From Rhodothermales bacterium (lineage in GTDB: Bacteria; Bacteroidota; Rhodothermia; Rhodothermales; JABDKH01), in NCBI GenBank assembly GCA_013002165.1, contig JABDKO010000138.1, positions 1-44,545 on the forward strand: a stretch of 44,545 nt of DNA, in the 5' to 3' direction. A program made the translations under genes and the position numbers. Below are positions 16,375-24,548 of this stretch, piece after piece. The notes under the pieces are model-generated. The model had not been told where the DNA came from, made no database searches, and saw nothing but the letters and a program-made list of their open reading frames with translations. How positions within the stretch are numbered: position 1 is the stretch's first letter; each line of letters begins with the position of its first letter.

Positions 16375-17493
16375 TCACACGCGTTCGTTTGTGGAGAAGG
16401 CGAATTCGGCATAAGCGCGTTCAGCAGTTCCAAACCAGGAGTTGCTGAGTTGCTTAAATTGCTCGTGTGATTCGAACACGGTTCGATATTGCTGATCGTT
16501 AGCGGCGTACTCCTGCATGATATCCATCGACTGTTCTTCAGCTGCAGACAAGAGGTCATTCGTAAATCGTCGCACCTCGGTCCCTGAATCGAGAAGCCGC
16601 TTCAACGCGGGCGGGTTCTTGGCATCGTACTTGGATTGCATATCGCTACTTGCAAACGCGGAAGCGACCTCGAGCGCACGCTGATACGTTGTCGGAAGTT
16701 TGTCCCATTGCTCCCGATTGACATAGAAAGTAAGCCCGGGACCCGGCTCCCACCATCCGGGATAGTAATAAAATCGTGCTACCTTATTCAAACCAAGCTT
16801 TTCATCATCGTAGGGGCCGACCCATTCTGATGCATCGATGACACCACGTTCGAGAGCAGGGTAAATATCTCCTGATGCAATTACCTGAACGGAGACTCCG
16901 AGTCTGTCCATGACATTTCCGCCCAGGCCCGGAATTCGCATTTTGATTCCGCGCAGGTCCTGCAAGGAATTGACCTCTCTACGAAACCAGCCGCCCATCT
17001 GAACGCCGGTATTACCTCCTGGAAGGTTAATAATGTTGAAGTCTGAAAAAACGGACCGGAGAATATCCATGCCGCCGCCATGTTGTACCCACGCATTGTA
17101 CTGCCTGACATTCATGCCGAATGGAACACACGTGTCGAATGCCAGCGCAGGGTTCCTTCCCGTATAGTAGTAGGATGCGCTATGGCCGATCGGTACCGTT
17201 CCATTCTGAACTGAGCCGAGTACTTCGAGGGCGGGAACCAACTCACCGCCCGGATAGCTGCGAATTGTAAAGCGCCCGTCGGTCAGCTCTGAGAGCTTTT
17301 CCGACAAGACATCTGCTGCGCCGTAAATGGTATCAAGTGAACGAGAAAAACTGGATGCGAGACGCCATTGTATACGGGGAGAGGTCTGTATTGCGGGTCC
17401 CGAATCTGATTCTGATGTTGTATTTCCACATCCTGCAACTGAGGCACCAACAAGACCGGCACCTGCGGCACTAATAAATTTTCTACGTTTCAT
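16375..17493 (-). CDS. dctP: TRAP transporter substrate-binding protein (DctP, TakP/FcbT1 type)
   Basis: A 372-residue periplasmic binding protein. It has a twin-arginine-like start (MKRRKFI), a short hydrophobic segment, and a lipobox SVAGC with C22, so it is probably a lipoprotein and perhaps Tat-exported. Diagnostic blocks of the mannitol/chloroaromatic/2-oxoacid subgroup are GHSASYYYTG, PGGNTGVQMGGWFRREV, GIKMRIPGLGGNV, DASEWVGPYDDEKLGLNKVA and YYYPGWWEPGP. The Gln in GVQMGGW, the Arg in KMRIPG and the Glu-Trp in SEWVGP correspond to positions that contact sodium and a 2-oxoacid in TakP, from memory of that family. Its permeases are not adjacent (see 8150-10026). It lies 44 bp after the SDR gene. 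Confidence 0.93.
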   Translation of the reverse strand: MKRRKFISAAGAGLVGASVAGCGNTTSESDSGPAIQTSPRIQWRLASSFSRSLDTIYGAADVLSEKLSELTDGRFTIRSYPGGELVPALEVLGSVQNGTVPIGHSASYYYTGRNPALAFDTCVPFGMNVRQYNAWVQHGGGMDILRSVFSDFNIINLPGGNTGVQMGGWFRREVNSLQDLRGIKMRIPGLGGNVMDRLGVSVQVIASGDIYPALERGVIDASEWVGPYDDEKLGLNKVARFYYYPGWWEPGPGLTFYVNREQWDKLPTTYQRALEVASAFASSDMQSKYDAKNPPALKRLLDSGTEVRRFTNDLLSAAEEQSMDIMQEYAANDQQYRTVFESHEQFKQLSNSWFGTAERAYAEFAFSTNERV

Positions 17494-17537
17494 TAAGATA
17501 TTTCCAGAGGCTCACATGGTCGAAAGAAGATAGTAAT

Positions 17538-18257
17538 CTAACTGCTCGTTCGTAAGGGACGCATCGTCACCTCAGAAATCAAATAGTTGTCTGGCGTTTG
17601 TACTACGTGCATAACAGTTTCTGCAACAGCGTCAACAGTCATCGCACGACCTCTCATTTCAACGCCCGCTGTATCAAAAAACTCTGTATCGAACGTGCCG
17701 GGGAAGATGCACGAAACCTTGATGCCATCGTTCCGAAGTTCTTTCATTAGCGCCTCACTGAGTCCACGAACTGCAAACTTCGTTGCATTGTAGACGCTAA
17801 TCTCTGCGTTGCCGATCAGACCGGCAATTGATGCAACGTTGACGATGTGACCCCCAAATCCTGTTTTACCATTCTGGCTCCTCATTACCGGTGCAACGTG
17901 TTGAGCACACAATAATACTCCCCGCACATTGACTTCCGACTGTACGTCAATGTCTTCGACAGAGATGGATTCGATCGGGCCAAATCTACCGAGACCGGCA
18001 TTATTAACCAGGACATCAACAACCGGCGTTTTGTTCATGATTGCCGCAAATGCAGAATCGATACTCGCGGGAGATTGAATATCGCAATGGACGGGTACAA
18101 ATTGCTCTCCGAGCTTTTCAGCGATTGTGTCGAGCCGGTCCTGCCGACGAGCGAGTCCGAATACTGTAGATCCCTCGGCAACAAACTTCTCCGAGAGTGC
18201 TCTTCCGAGCCCGCTGGAAGCGCCCGTAATGATTGCGATTTTGTCCTTCAGATTCAT
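17538..18257 (-). CDS. Short-chain dehydrogenase/reductase (classical SDR)
   Basis: A 239-residue Rossmann oxidoreductase. It has the cofactor motif TGASSGLG (residues 11-18) and ARR at 36-38, an NADP-leaning arrangement. NNAG is at 85-88, with the catalytic set N110, S143, Y156 and K160 in VYNATK. The PGTFDT motif follows. The substrate cannot be read from the sequence. It is the first gene of the operon with dctP, DinB-like, hydrolase and doxX, and is divergent from the methyltransferase at 18339. The 81-bp gap 18258-18338 should contain both promoters. Confidence 0.92.
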   Translation of the reverse strand: MNLKDKIAIITGASSGLGRALSEKFVAEGSTVFGLARRQDRLDTIAEKLGEQFVPVHCDIQSPASIDSAFAAIMNKTPVVDVLVNNAGLGRFGPIESISVEDIDVQSEVNVRGVLLCAQHVAPVMRSQNGKTGFGGHIVNVASIAGLIGNAEISVYNATKFAVRGLSEALMKELRNDGIKVSCIFPGTFDTEFFDTAGVEMRGRAMTVDAVAETVMHVVQTPDNYLISEVTMRPLRTSS

Positions 18258-18338
18258 AGAAGCTACTTTTGGTGATTATTTCAGGTGCACATAACGCACA
18301 ACTACCTGTCAAAGAACATACTAATTTGGTTGATCGAT

Positions 18339-19034
18339 ATGGAACTTAGCGTCGATAGTGGGGCACTATATTTTCGTGGCAGGCCAGTGGACGCCACGGA
18401 CGTATCGGTCGCGTTGAGTGAATTCGTTTCTGCCAGTCGGCAGGCCGTGATAGACAAAGTGCTGAGCGAAAGGACGCTAAACATCGCTACTGTTGTTGAG
18501 GGCTCAATCAACACAGGAAATGTTAGTGCAGTAATGAGAACTGCGGAAGCTTTCGGGTTTCTTCCATTTCACATCATAAAGACCGGCGGTGAATTCAAGA
18601 ATTCATCGCGGTCCTCACAGGGGTCGAACAAGTGGTTGGACATACACGAATGGGAGACAGCCGTGCCATGCCTCGACGCTCTGCATCAGCAAAATTACAG
18701 AATAGTGGCTACTGTACCCGCGAAAGATGCCACTCCAATTGAATCGTTGGACTATGCGGTCAAAACGGCATTCGTATTCGGGAACGAGGCCGAAGGGATC
18801 AGCAAGGGAGTTCTCGGAATTGCCGATGAGGTGTGCCGATTCCCGATGGCTGGGTTTGTCGAGAGCTTTAACATCTCGGTAGCAGCCGCACTTTGCCTGT
18901 ATCAGGCTTTTCAATCCCGGGGAGGGCTGGGGTCCGGCGATTTAACGCGCGAACAGATGAATACGTGGCGAGCGATGTACTATTATCGCAGCGTTCGGCG
19001 TGCAGACGATTTGCTTGCTCGCATGATGGCATAG
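18339..19034 (+). CDS. SpoU/TrmH-family RNA 2'-O-methyltransferase
   Basis: With ATG at 18339 the product is 231 residues. It has the three SPOUT motifs: NTGNVSAVMRTAEAFGF with its arginine, FVFGNEAEGIS, and FPMAGFVESFNISVAAALCLYQ. These build the trefoil-knot SAM site. The closest type is TrmH, which methylates G18 of tRNA, since the C terminus is short and helical and no separate N-terminal SpoU_sub_bind domain is obvious. A rRNA target cannot be excluded. A GTG at 18285 would extend the N terminus by 18 residues without conservation. It ends 16 bases before the convergent repeat-protein gene. Confidence 0.88.
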   Translation: MELSVDSGALYFRGRPVDATDVSVALSEFVSASRQAVIDKVLSERTLNIATVVEGSINTGNVSAVMRTAEAFGFLPFHIIKTGGEFKNSSRSSQGSNKWLDIHEWETAVPCLDALHQQNYRIVATVPAKDATPIESLDYAVKTAFVFGNEAEGISKGVLGIADEVCRFPMAGFVESFNISVAAALCLYQAFQSRGGLGSGDLTREQMNTWRAMYYYRSVRRADDLLARMMA

Positions 19035-19050
19035 GCTAGCGAGCACGTGA

Positions 19051-20802
19051 CTAATTGTCGACAGACATTATTGTGATGCCCCAGTTTTCCGGATCTGACG
19101 GCGCTGACGCATTCCAATCTCCGAATGCATGTGATCCGTCAGTTTGAAAGTAGACGGTGTACGAGCCGGCTGGAAGCCCGATCACGCTATTGACCATGCG
19201 GTTTTTACTGGAGCCTCCGGCATGTTCGGACATTCGGTAGGTCATTTCCCAGACTACCTTGCCTGAACTGGAGTTCTCAATCCAACCATAGTCATACATC
19301 TCGCCATCGTCTCCTTCACCAAGTGCATAAATCCGGACGCTGGTATCCTCGGCAAGCTCAAAGTTGAATCGCTTATATGCATCGTCGCGGACGGCCGCGA
19401 TTCGTGCCAGCACATTTCGATCAGAAAGTTCGTCATAGCTCGAAAAGTTGGCATCGGTATTTCCAGTGCCCGGTAACACAGTCACACCCCACGCTTCGAT
19501 GTCGTAAGGCTGTTCAGAATTCCAGTCTCCGAATGCGTGCGATCCGTCTGTTACGTAGTGGACTACATAGTCTCCTGCCGGGAGATCAATCGTGCCGTCG
19601 AATACCCGATTCTTCCTCGATCCGCCCGCATGAAGCGTTTCGTCGTATCGCATCGTCCAGACGCGCTGTCGCGTAGCTGCATCAACGATCCACGCATAAT
19701 CATACATCTCATTCGAGCTTCCTTCGCCTACAGAATAAATTCGAACTCGAGATGGATTCTTTATCGAGAATCCGGCGGACCTGTGTTCATCATCAGAAAC
19801 CTGTCGAAGGGCAACTACAGCCTTCTTGAGATCGACATTCTGGTATTCAAAACGCCCGACACTTGACAGGTTGCGTTTGTCAAAGACCTTTAATGTAATG
19901 CCCCAGAAGTCCGGGTCGTACGGAGGAGGCGAATTCCACTCTGCTGCAGAGTGGGAACCGTCCGAAACATAAAATGCGGCATAGGAGCCCGCAGGAAGTG
20001 ACAACTTCTGTCTTGCGACCCGGTTTTTCCAGGCACCTCCGGCAGGGACGGAATTGTCATAGTCCATCATCCAGACGGTCTCACGACTATCAACATCGAT
20101 GATCCATGAGTAATCATATCTGCCTTCTCGTTCCACTTCTCCGAGCGAATACACCTCGATGTTCGTGTCGTCACTGAGCGAAAATCCTTCGACGACATAG
20201 GCTTCATCGCCAACGCCGGTGATAGTCAGGAACGCGTTCTCAAGGAAGGCGGCGCTCAGGTTTTCTGAATTGGATTCAGCACGTCCACTTCCCGCATACA
20301 CTGTGACTCCCAGTCGATCGCTATTCTCATCGAATGAATCCTCGAGATCATTCGAACTGCTGGAATTACCACTGTCGAAAATTTCATTTAGGACTGTATG
20401 GACGACGTCTGCAATTCCTCTGACGTTCTTCCATCGACCGGTGTATCTCCAGTCTGCGTAACCGGAGTAATACGCTTCGTAGGGGCCGGCCGGAAGTCTG
20501 AGTGTTTCTTTTACTACCACTAGTGGTCCAGCGGTTTCAGACCCGGAGTCGATATTTGCTTCCCAGACAATCTTGCGCGAGACACCATCAATGATCCATG
20601 CCTGAGTCGGAGACGGCATGTTGCTTCCGGGTTCCAGAAGAGTTGCTTCAAGCGTGACCTGCTGGTCTTGTGTCAACACAAACCCCTCCGTGGAGAGGTT
20701 CTGAAAGTCTACATTAGAGACACGGACTATTGAGTGATCCTGCGCAACCGAGGAACTGGCAACGAAAACGAGAAATAAATAAACAGAAAACTGCCTGGTC
20801 AT
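19051..20802 (-). CDS. Exported protein of four tandem ~125-residue repeats, function unknown
   Basis: A 583-residue protein with a Sec signal (residues 1-20, ending SSVAQ), no membrane anchor and no sorting domain that I recognise. The mature part consists of four related modules: a divergent one at about 28-135, then 185-308, 316-445 and 462-583. Each of the last three contains GEMYDYxWI-like, VWxMxYDxxxxAGGxxKNR, LPAGxYxxxYxxDGSHAxGDWN and a W-GIT/VT ending. A low-complexity Ser/Asp/Asn linker (about 143-163) separates modules 1 and 2. The repeats look like beta-sandwich domains. I do not recognise a named family. It stands alone, convergent with the methyltransferase and divergent from a GNAT gene. 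Confidence 0.85.
   Translation of the reverse strand: MTRQFSVYLFLVFVASSSVAQDHSIVRVSNVDFQNLSTEGFVLTQDQQVTLEATLLEPGSNMPSPTQAWIIDGVSRKIVWEANIDSGSETAGPLVVVKETLRLPAGPYEAYYSGYADWRYTGRWKNVRGIADVVHTVLNEIFDSGNSSSSNDLEDSFDENSDRLGVTVYAGSGRAESNSENLSAAFLENAFLTITGVGDEAYVVEGFSLSDDTNIEVYSLGEVEREGRYDYSWIIDVDSRETVWMMDYDNSVPAGGAWKNRVARQKLSLPAGSYAAFYVSDGSHSAAEWNSPPPYDPDFWGITLKVFDKRNLSSVGRFEYQNVDLKKAVVALRQVSDDEHRSAGFSIKNPSRVRIYSVGEGSSNEMYDYAWIVDAATRQRVWTMRYDETLHAGGSRKNRVFDGTIDLPAGDYVVHYVTDGSHAFGDWNSEQPYDIEAWGVTVLPGTGNTDANFSSYDELSDRNVLARIAAVRDDAYKRFNFELAEDTSVRIYALGEGDDGEMYDYGWIENSSSGKVVWEMTYRMSEHAGGSSKNRMVNSVIGLPAGSYTVYFQTDGSHAFGDWNASAPSDPENWGITIMSVDN
19054..20250 (-). repeat. Three well-conserved tandem protein-coding repeat units
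   Basis: These are the coding units for repeats 2 to 4 of the exported protein: about 19879-20250, 19468-19857 and 19054-19419. Shared words include DGSH, AGG..KNR and LPAG. The repeat is visible at protein level, and DNA-level identity is lower, which suggests old duplications. Confidence 0.7.
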
Positions 20803-20939
20803 GGCGTGTACTATCGTTATGGGAGTTGTGATATCGTTGACGCAAATGTTATCTAAAAGTTACTAGTACCGGGTGTTGTTGAGCATATTCGAGATAAATA
20901 AATCATAAATATGATGTGCGTATGGGTGGATCAACCAAA

Positions 20940-21533
20940 ATGGTCGAACTGGAACATCAGCATCGAGACCGGCTGATTACCCTTTTTACCTCGGCATTCT
21001 CCCAGTATCCTCTTTTTGAGATACTTTTGGCCCATTCTGAAGACCGGTCGGGGACCGAAATCCGAGACATTATCACCTTCTGGGTCGACATCTATCTGTC
21101 TAACGGATACCAGCTGATAGGGTGTATTATAGACAACATGCTCATCGCCGGAGCGATGATTACTCCGCCGGATGCCGAGTTTGATACGAAGGGTATTGAA
21201 GAACTTTCGAAGCGGTTGATTGATCAGATCGGGCAAGACATGTTTGTCCGGCTCGAAGACTTTGAGAATGCGACGGAATCTGGACTTCCCCTCAAAACGC
21301 ATCATAATCTTGGTATCCTGGCTGTTGATCCGGAATTCCAGAGAAGGGGTATTGGCAGGCTGCTGATTGAACACGTATCCACGGAGGCAGCCTTACACGC
21401 CACTTCGTCCGGTGTCTGCCTCACGACTGAGGCGCTGGAGAATGTAGGCTATTACCAGTCTCTGGGATTCACGACGATCACACAGGTCACCGTACACGGT
21501 ATCGAGAGTTGGGGGATGAGGCTCGATCTTTAA
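20940..21533 (+). CDS. GNAT-family N-acetyltransferase
   Basis: With ATG at 20940 the product is 197 residues. The acetyl-CoA binding core is GILAVDPEFQRRGIGRLLIEH, with the R/Q-x-x-G-x-G/A loop as QRRGIG. It is followed by a typical GNAT end, GYYQSLGFTTITQ. The N-terminal half is adapted to a substrate that cannot be identified. GGTGGA lies nine bases before the ATG at 20940. Upstream GTG 20916 and ATG 20922 are in frame but have no better ribosome site. The gene ends 23 bp before a strong hairpin shared with the convergent lipoprotein gene. Confidence 0.85.
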   Translation: MVELEHQHRDRLITLFTSAFSQYPLFEILLAHSEDRSGTEIRDIITFWVDIYLSNGYQLIGCIIDNMLIAGAMITPPDAEFDTKGIEELSKRLIDQIGQDMFVRLEDFENATESGLPLKTHHNLGILAVDPEFQRRGIGRLLIEHVSTEAALHATSSGVCLTTEALENVGYYQSLGFTTITQVTVHGIESWGMRLDL

Positions 21534-21556
21534 CCTACCGCACGGACTTGAAAACA

Positions 21557-21590
21557 AACAGCCCCTGACGGGAATCCGTCAGGGGCTGTT
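21557..21590 (-). terminator. Rho-independent terminator, perfect 15-bp stem
   Basis: The arms AACAGCCCCTGACGG (21557-21571) and CCGTCAGGGGCTGTT (21576-21590) enclose a 4-base GAAT loop. On the minus strand the stem is followed by a T-rich tract (TGTTTTC), so it terminates the lipoprotein gene at 21613-23085. It may also act on the convergent GNAT transcript, although that side has no good U tract. Confidence 0.9.
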
Positions 21591-21612
21591 GGTTGCTAGC
21601 AACGTGGTCGCG

Positions 21613-23085
21613 CTAGAAATCTTCGCGCGCCTTGACAACGACTGTGTTGTCATCGATATGCTGAATCTCAGCACCTTCGGTAGATGTACTTACTCCGGAT
21701 ACACCGTAGGTAAGTTCCAGATTACCGTTTGGCCCGGATACACTGACTGTTACCTGGGCAATAGAGGGTGTGTCCTCCGAATCGCCATCAGGATCTTCCA
21801 CGACAGCAAACGAAAACTCTGTAATGCCGGGACCGCGCAGAACGTCGGCATATGTCGTTCCTCCATTGAGGAAGATTGTGTCGCTTAGTCGCGTGGCAAC
21901 ATTACCGGTTGCGATGACTTTCTCGCCGGCTACAGACACCCCGATGCTCGTTCCTTCAGCAAGTGGATTGCCATTCCGGTCGTTTACTGTAAAGTCATAC
22001 GTTCGTAGAAACGGTGTGCTGGAAGAGCTCGTCTGGGTCAACGTGATGATCGGAGAACCTGTCCACAGTACTGGAGTCTGAGCAGAAACTTCCTGCTGAT
22101 TTTCGTCAGCAGTAATAGCTGTGATAACACTCACACCGTCAGGTGGGATTGGATTTCCAGATAGAAGATTGACTGACCCTTGACCCTGTGCATCAGTCAG
22201 CGTTGATCCTTCGATTACACCATGCGTGGACGTAAAGTAGACAGCCGTTCCCGGCCGGACCGGATTGAACCACTTGTCTCCAGCAAGAACAGATATTCCA
22301 TTCTCGATACTGAATGCCAGGAGGCCTGGGAAGTTGAATTTTTCAGGCCCGAGAGTAAAGTGGCCAGCGTCGGGCAAGCCGCCATGAATCGACATTGCTA
22401 CGGGCAATGAACGTATGACGTTACCGTTTACTGATGCAGATGCGACAACCTGTACTACTCCTGCTGTGGTACCAGCCGACAGATTTACTTCTGCAAATCC
22501 AGCGTTATCAGTCCGTACTGAACTAGGGAAGAGAAACTCTCCACCGCCCGGACCTGCGCCAATTGCAAATGATATGTCGATCGCATTCGAAAGTGTAATA
22601 GGTGTTCCGGTAGAATCGGTGACCTGGAACCTGATCTGTGCAACTTCTTCCGAGCCGCTTTCTGTGACACCTATTGCAGACGAACTCTGAGAAGACAGGA
22701 GTATATTGGATGCCTGACCGGATTCGGTCGGGGTCGACGAACTCAGGTTCAGCTGTATCGTCGGTAAATTGATCTCTTCGTCTGCACTCGCTGTGAACTG
22801 GGTCGAACTATTTGTACCGTAGCCGGCTTTGGAAACCGACAATGAAAGCGTAGATGTACTATCGACATCGAAATCGAGTGCATACGTTCCGTCGGCCGCC
22901 GTGAATACAACTTCGCCGAGAGGTCGAACCTCTACCCGAGCGTTTTCCAACGGAAGTTGATCCTGGTCTATGACTCGGCCGGAGACATTAACTGGGCCTG
23001 CATCTTCTGATTTGAATGCATCGCATCCTGCGAGAAGTAAACCGGCAAGAAGGAGCGGGAAAGCAAGGGTGGTAAATTGTTTCAT
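21613..23085 (-). CDS. Lipoprotein with carboxypeptidase-regulatory-like and Ig-like (Big_1-type) domains
   Basis: From ATG 23085 the product is 490 residues. It has a lipoprotein signal ending LLAGC (C21). A CarboxypepD_reg-like beta domain follows, about residues 33-100 (SGRVIDQDQLPLENARVEVRPLG with ADGTYALDF, each part shorter than a full motif). Next come several bacterial Ig-like repeats, seen as RFQVTDSTGTPI, TDNAGFAEVNLSAGTTAGVV, TDAQGQGSVNLLSG and FTVNDRNGNPLAEGT. These xDxxGxA/G...L..G patterns resemble Big_1/invasin-type modules. A surface-attached structural or adhesive role is inferred. A longer GTG start at 23136 adds 17 residues that would spoil the signal, so it is rejected. 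It ends at the terminator at 21557-21590. Confidence 0.85.
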   Translation of the reverse strand: MKQFTTLAFPLLLAGLLLAGCDAFKSEDAGPVNVSGRVIDQDQLPLENARVEVRPLGEVVFTAADGTYALDFDVDSTSTLSLSVSKAGYGTNSSTQFTASADEEINLPTIQLNLSSSTPTESGQASNILLSSQSSSAIGVTESGSEEVAQIRFQVTDSTGTPITLSNAIDISFAIGAGPGGGEFLFPSSVRTDNAGFAEVNLSAGTTAGVVQVVASASVNGNVIRSLPVAMSIHGGLPDAGHFTLGPEKFNFPGLLAFSIENGISVLAGDKWFNPVRPGTAVYFTSTHGVIEGSTLTDAQGQGSVNLLSGNPIPPDGVSVITAITADENQQEVSAQTPVLWTGSPIITLTQTSSSSTPFLRTYDFTVNDRNGNPLAEGTSIGVSVAGEKVIATGNVATRLSDTIFLNGGTTYADVLRGPGITEFSFAVVEDPDGDSEDTPSIAQVTVSVSGPNGNLELTYGVSGVSTSTEGAEIQHIDDNTVVVKAREDF

Positions 23086-23368
23086 GGGATCGCCACTAAT
23101 CAATAAAGCTGGTGGACCTCGAAAGCGAGGTGTCACACAGTGTATCGACTAGCGACAACGCTACTTTAGCGCCAAAAAACGCCTATTCTACCGGTAAGCT
23201 AACGCGGTTATGAACAGCGATAAGCAGTTGCAAAAGATAAGCTTAGACGTGTGTCCAGGTTTCTGCAACCACGACCTCTGGCATTCGACTGGCTATCAGG
23301 CCCCCGGGGCGCGGATCCAGGCACGGACGGACTACCTGAAGGTCAGCCCAACAGGGTTGAGAACAGCT
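23086..23368. other. 283-bp noncoding gap between korB and the lipoprotein gene
   Basis: This gap holds the promoter and leader of the minus-strand lipoprotein gene. A small hairpin, ACCTCG/CGAGGT around AAAG (23116-23131), sits in that leader about 31 bases before the start. I see no convincing gene or T-tailed terminator for korB here. A short imperfect inverted repeat, CAGG...CCTG at about 23320-23340, is weak. Confidence 0.3.
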
Positions 23369-24523
23369 TTACTCCTCGATCACCCAGGTATCGCCTTGAT
23401 GCAGCAAATCAGCCAGGCTCCCTTCCCCGCGCTTTGAAAGCACGTAATCGATCTGATCATGCAGTTGACGATCGTAATTTGGACGCTCTTCTCTGTAGAA
23501 GATTCCGAACGGTTGAGGGAGAGCCTCATCAAAGAAAATTCGTGTTATCGCCCCTGCCAGGCCACGATTTGTCTCGTCGTAAATCAGACAGTCGTCTATC
23601 GACCAATCGCCTTCTAGGTCAATTGCCTCAAACCTGTATCCGTCAAGGCGCAAGCCTTTCTTGTCGTTGTCGAACGTAAGTGGTTTTCCATGTTCGCAAA
23701 GTAATGCTCGACGTGGTTTGGACTCTTTCTCTGTAAAGTCGAAGAAGGCACCATCGTTGAAGATGTTGCAGTTCTGGTAGATCTCAACAAATGACGCACC
23801 GACATGCGTATGCGATGCTTTGAGCACTTCTTTCAGATGCTTGGGATCGCGGTCCATCGAGCGGGCAACAAATGTCGCATCGGCTCCAAGAGCAACGGAA
23901 GCTGGATTAAACGGGTGATCAAGGGAACCGTACGGGGTACTTTTGGTGACCTTCCCAATTTCCGATGTCGGACTGTACTGTCCCTTCGTCAATCCATAAA
24001 TCTGATTGTTAAAGAGTAGCAGCTGTACGTTTACATTTCGGCGAAGCAGGTGAATAAGATGATTTCCGCCAATGGACAATGAGTCGCCATCGCCTGTTAC
24101 GATCCAGACGTCCAACTCCGGCCGACTCGCTTTCAGTCCTGTAGCGATGGCTGGGGCACGACCATGGATCGAATGCATTCCGTATGTATTCATGTAGTAC
24201 GGAAAACGGCTGGAACAGCCAATCCCTGAAATGAATACAGTGTTTTCGCGCGGTACGTTGAGTTCCGGCATGAGGCGTTGAACGGTGGCAAGGATTGCAT
24301 AGTCACCGCATCCCGGGCACCATCGAATATCCTGATCACTTACAAAGTCTTTCCGCGTAACGCCACTCTTGGCAGTCTTCTTGCCGGGTGGCAATGTGAC
24401 TCCCGGGGGACCTGAAGGCTTTTTACCCGTAGAGGGAGGCATCTTCGGTGGCCCAGCTGGTTTGGCTGCACGAGGTGGCAAACTTACTGGTTTGCCCTTG
24501 GGTTGATTGTTATTCTCGCTCAT
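23369..24523 (-). CDS. korB: 2-oxoacid:ferredoxin oxidoreductase subunit beta (KorB type)
   Basis: This is the thiamine-pyrophosphate subunit of a CoA-acylating, ferredoxin-linked 2-oxoacid oxidoreductase, probably acting on 2-oxoglutarate. The 384-residue protein has CPGCGDY (about residues 69-75), SGIGCSSRFPYYMNTYG, the TPP/Mg motif GDGDSLSIGGNHLIHLLRRN (about 144-163), and NNQIYGLTKGQYSPTS. It has FVEIYQNCNIFND toward the end. Residues 1-56 form an unusual Pro/Lys/Gly-rich extension that precedes the conserved core. The ATG at 24523 lies 25 bp after the korA stop, so the two subunits are cotranscribed. The substrate call follows the domain pattern and is not certain. Confidence 0.92.
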   Translation of the reverse strand: MSENNNQPKGKPVSLPPRAAKPAGPPKMPPSTGKKPSGPPGVTLPPGKKTAKSGVTRKDFVSDQDIRWCPGCGDYAILATVQRLMPELNVPRENTVFISGIGCSSRFPYYMNTYGMHSIHGRAPAIATGLKASRPELDVWIVTGDGDSLSIGGNHLIHLLRRNVNVQLLLFNNQIYGLTKGQYSPTSEIGKVTKSTPYGSLDHPFNPASVALGADATFVARSMDRDPKHLKEVLKASHTHVGASFVEIYQNCNIFNDGAFFDFTEKESKPRRALLCEHGKPLTFDNDKKGLRLDGYRFEAIDLEGDWSIDDCLIYDETNRGLAGAITRIFFDEALPQPFGIFYREERPNYDRQLHDQIDYVLSKRGEGSLADLLHQGDTWVIEE

Positions 24524-24548
24524 GGAGAGTCAATACCGGTTAAGGAAG

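Noticed and set aside
21592-21603. 12-bp palindrome GTTGCTAGCAAC
   Set aside because: It sits beside the terminator stem at the 3' end of the lipoprotein gene and has no second copy or further context; probably incidental.
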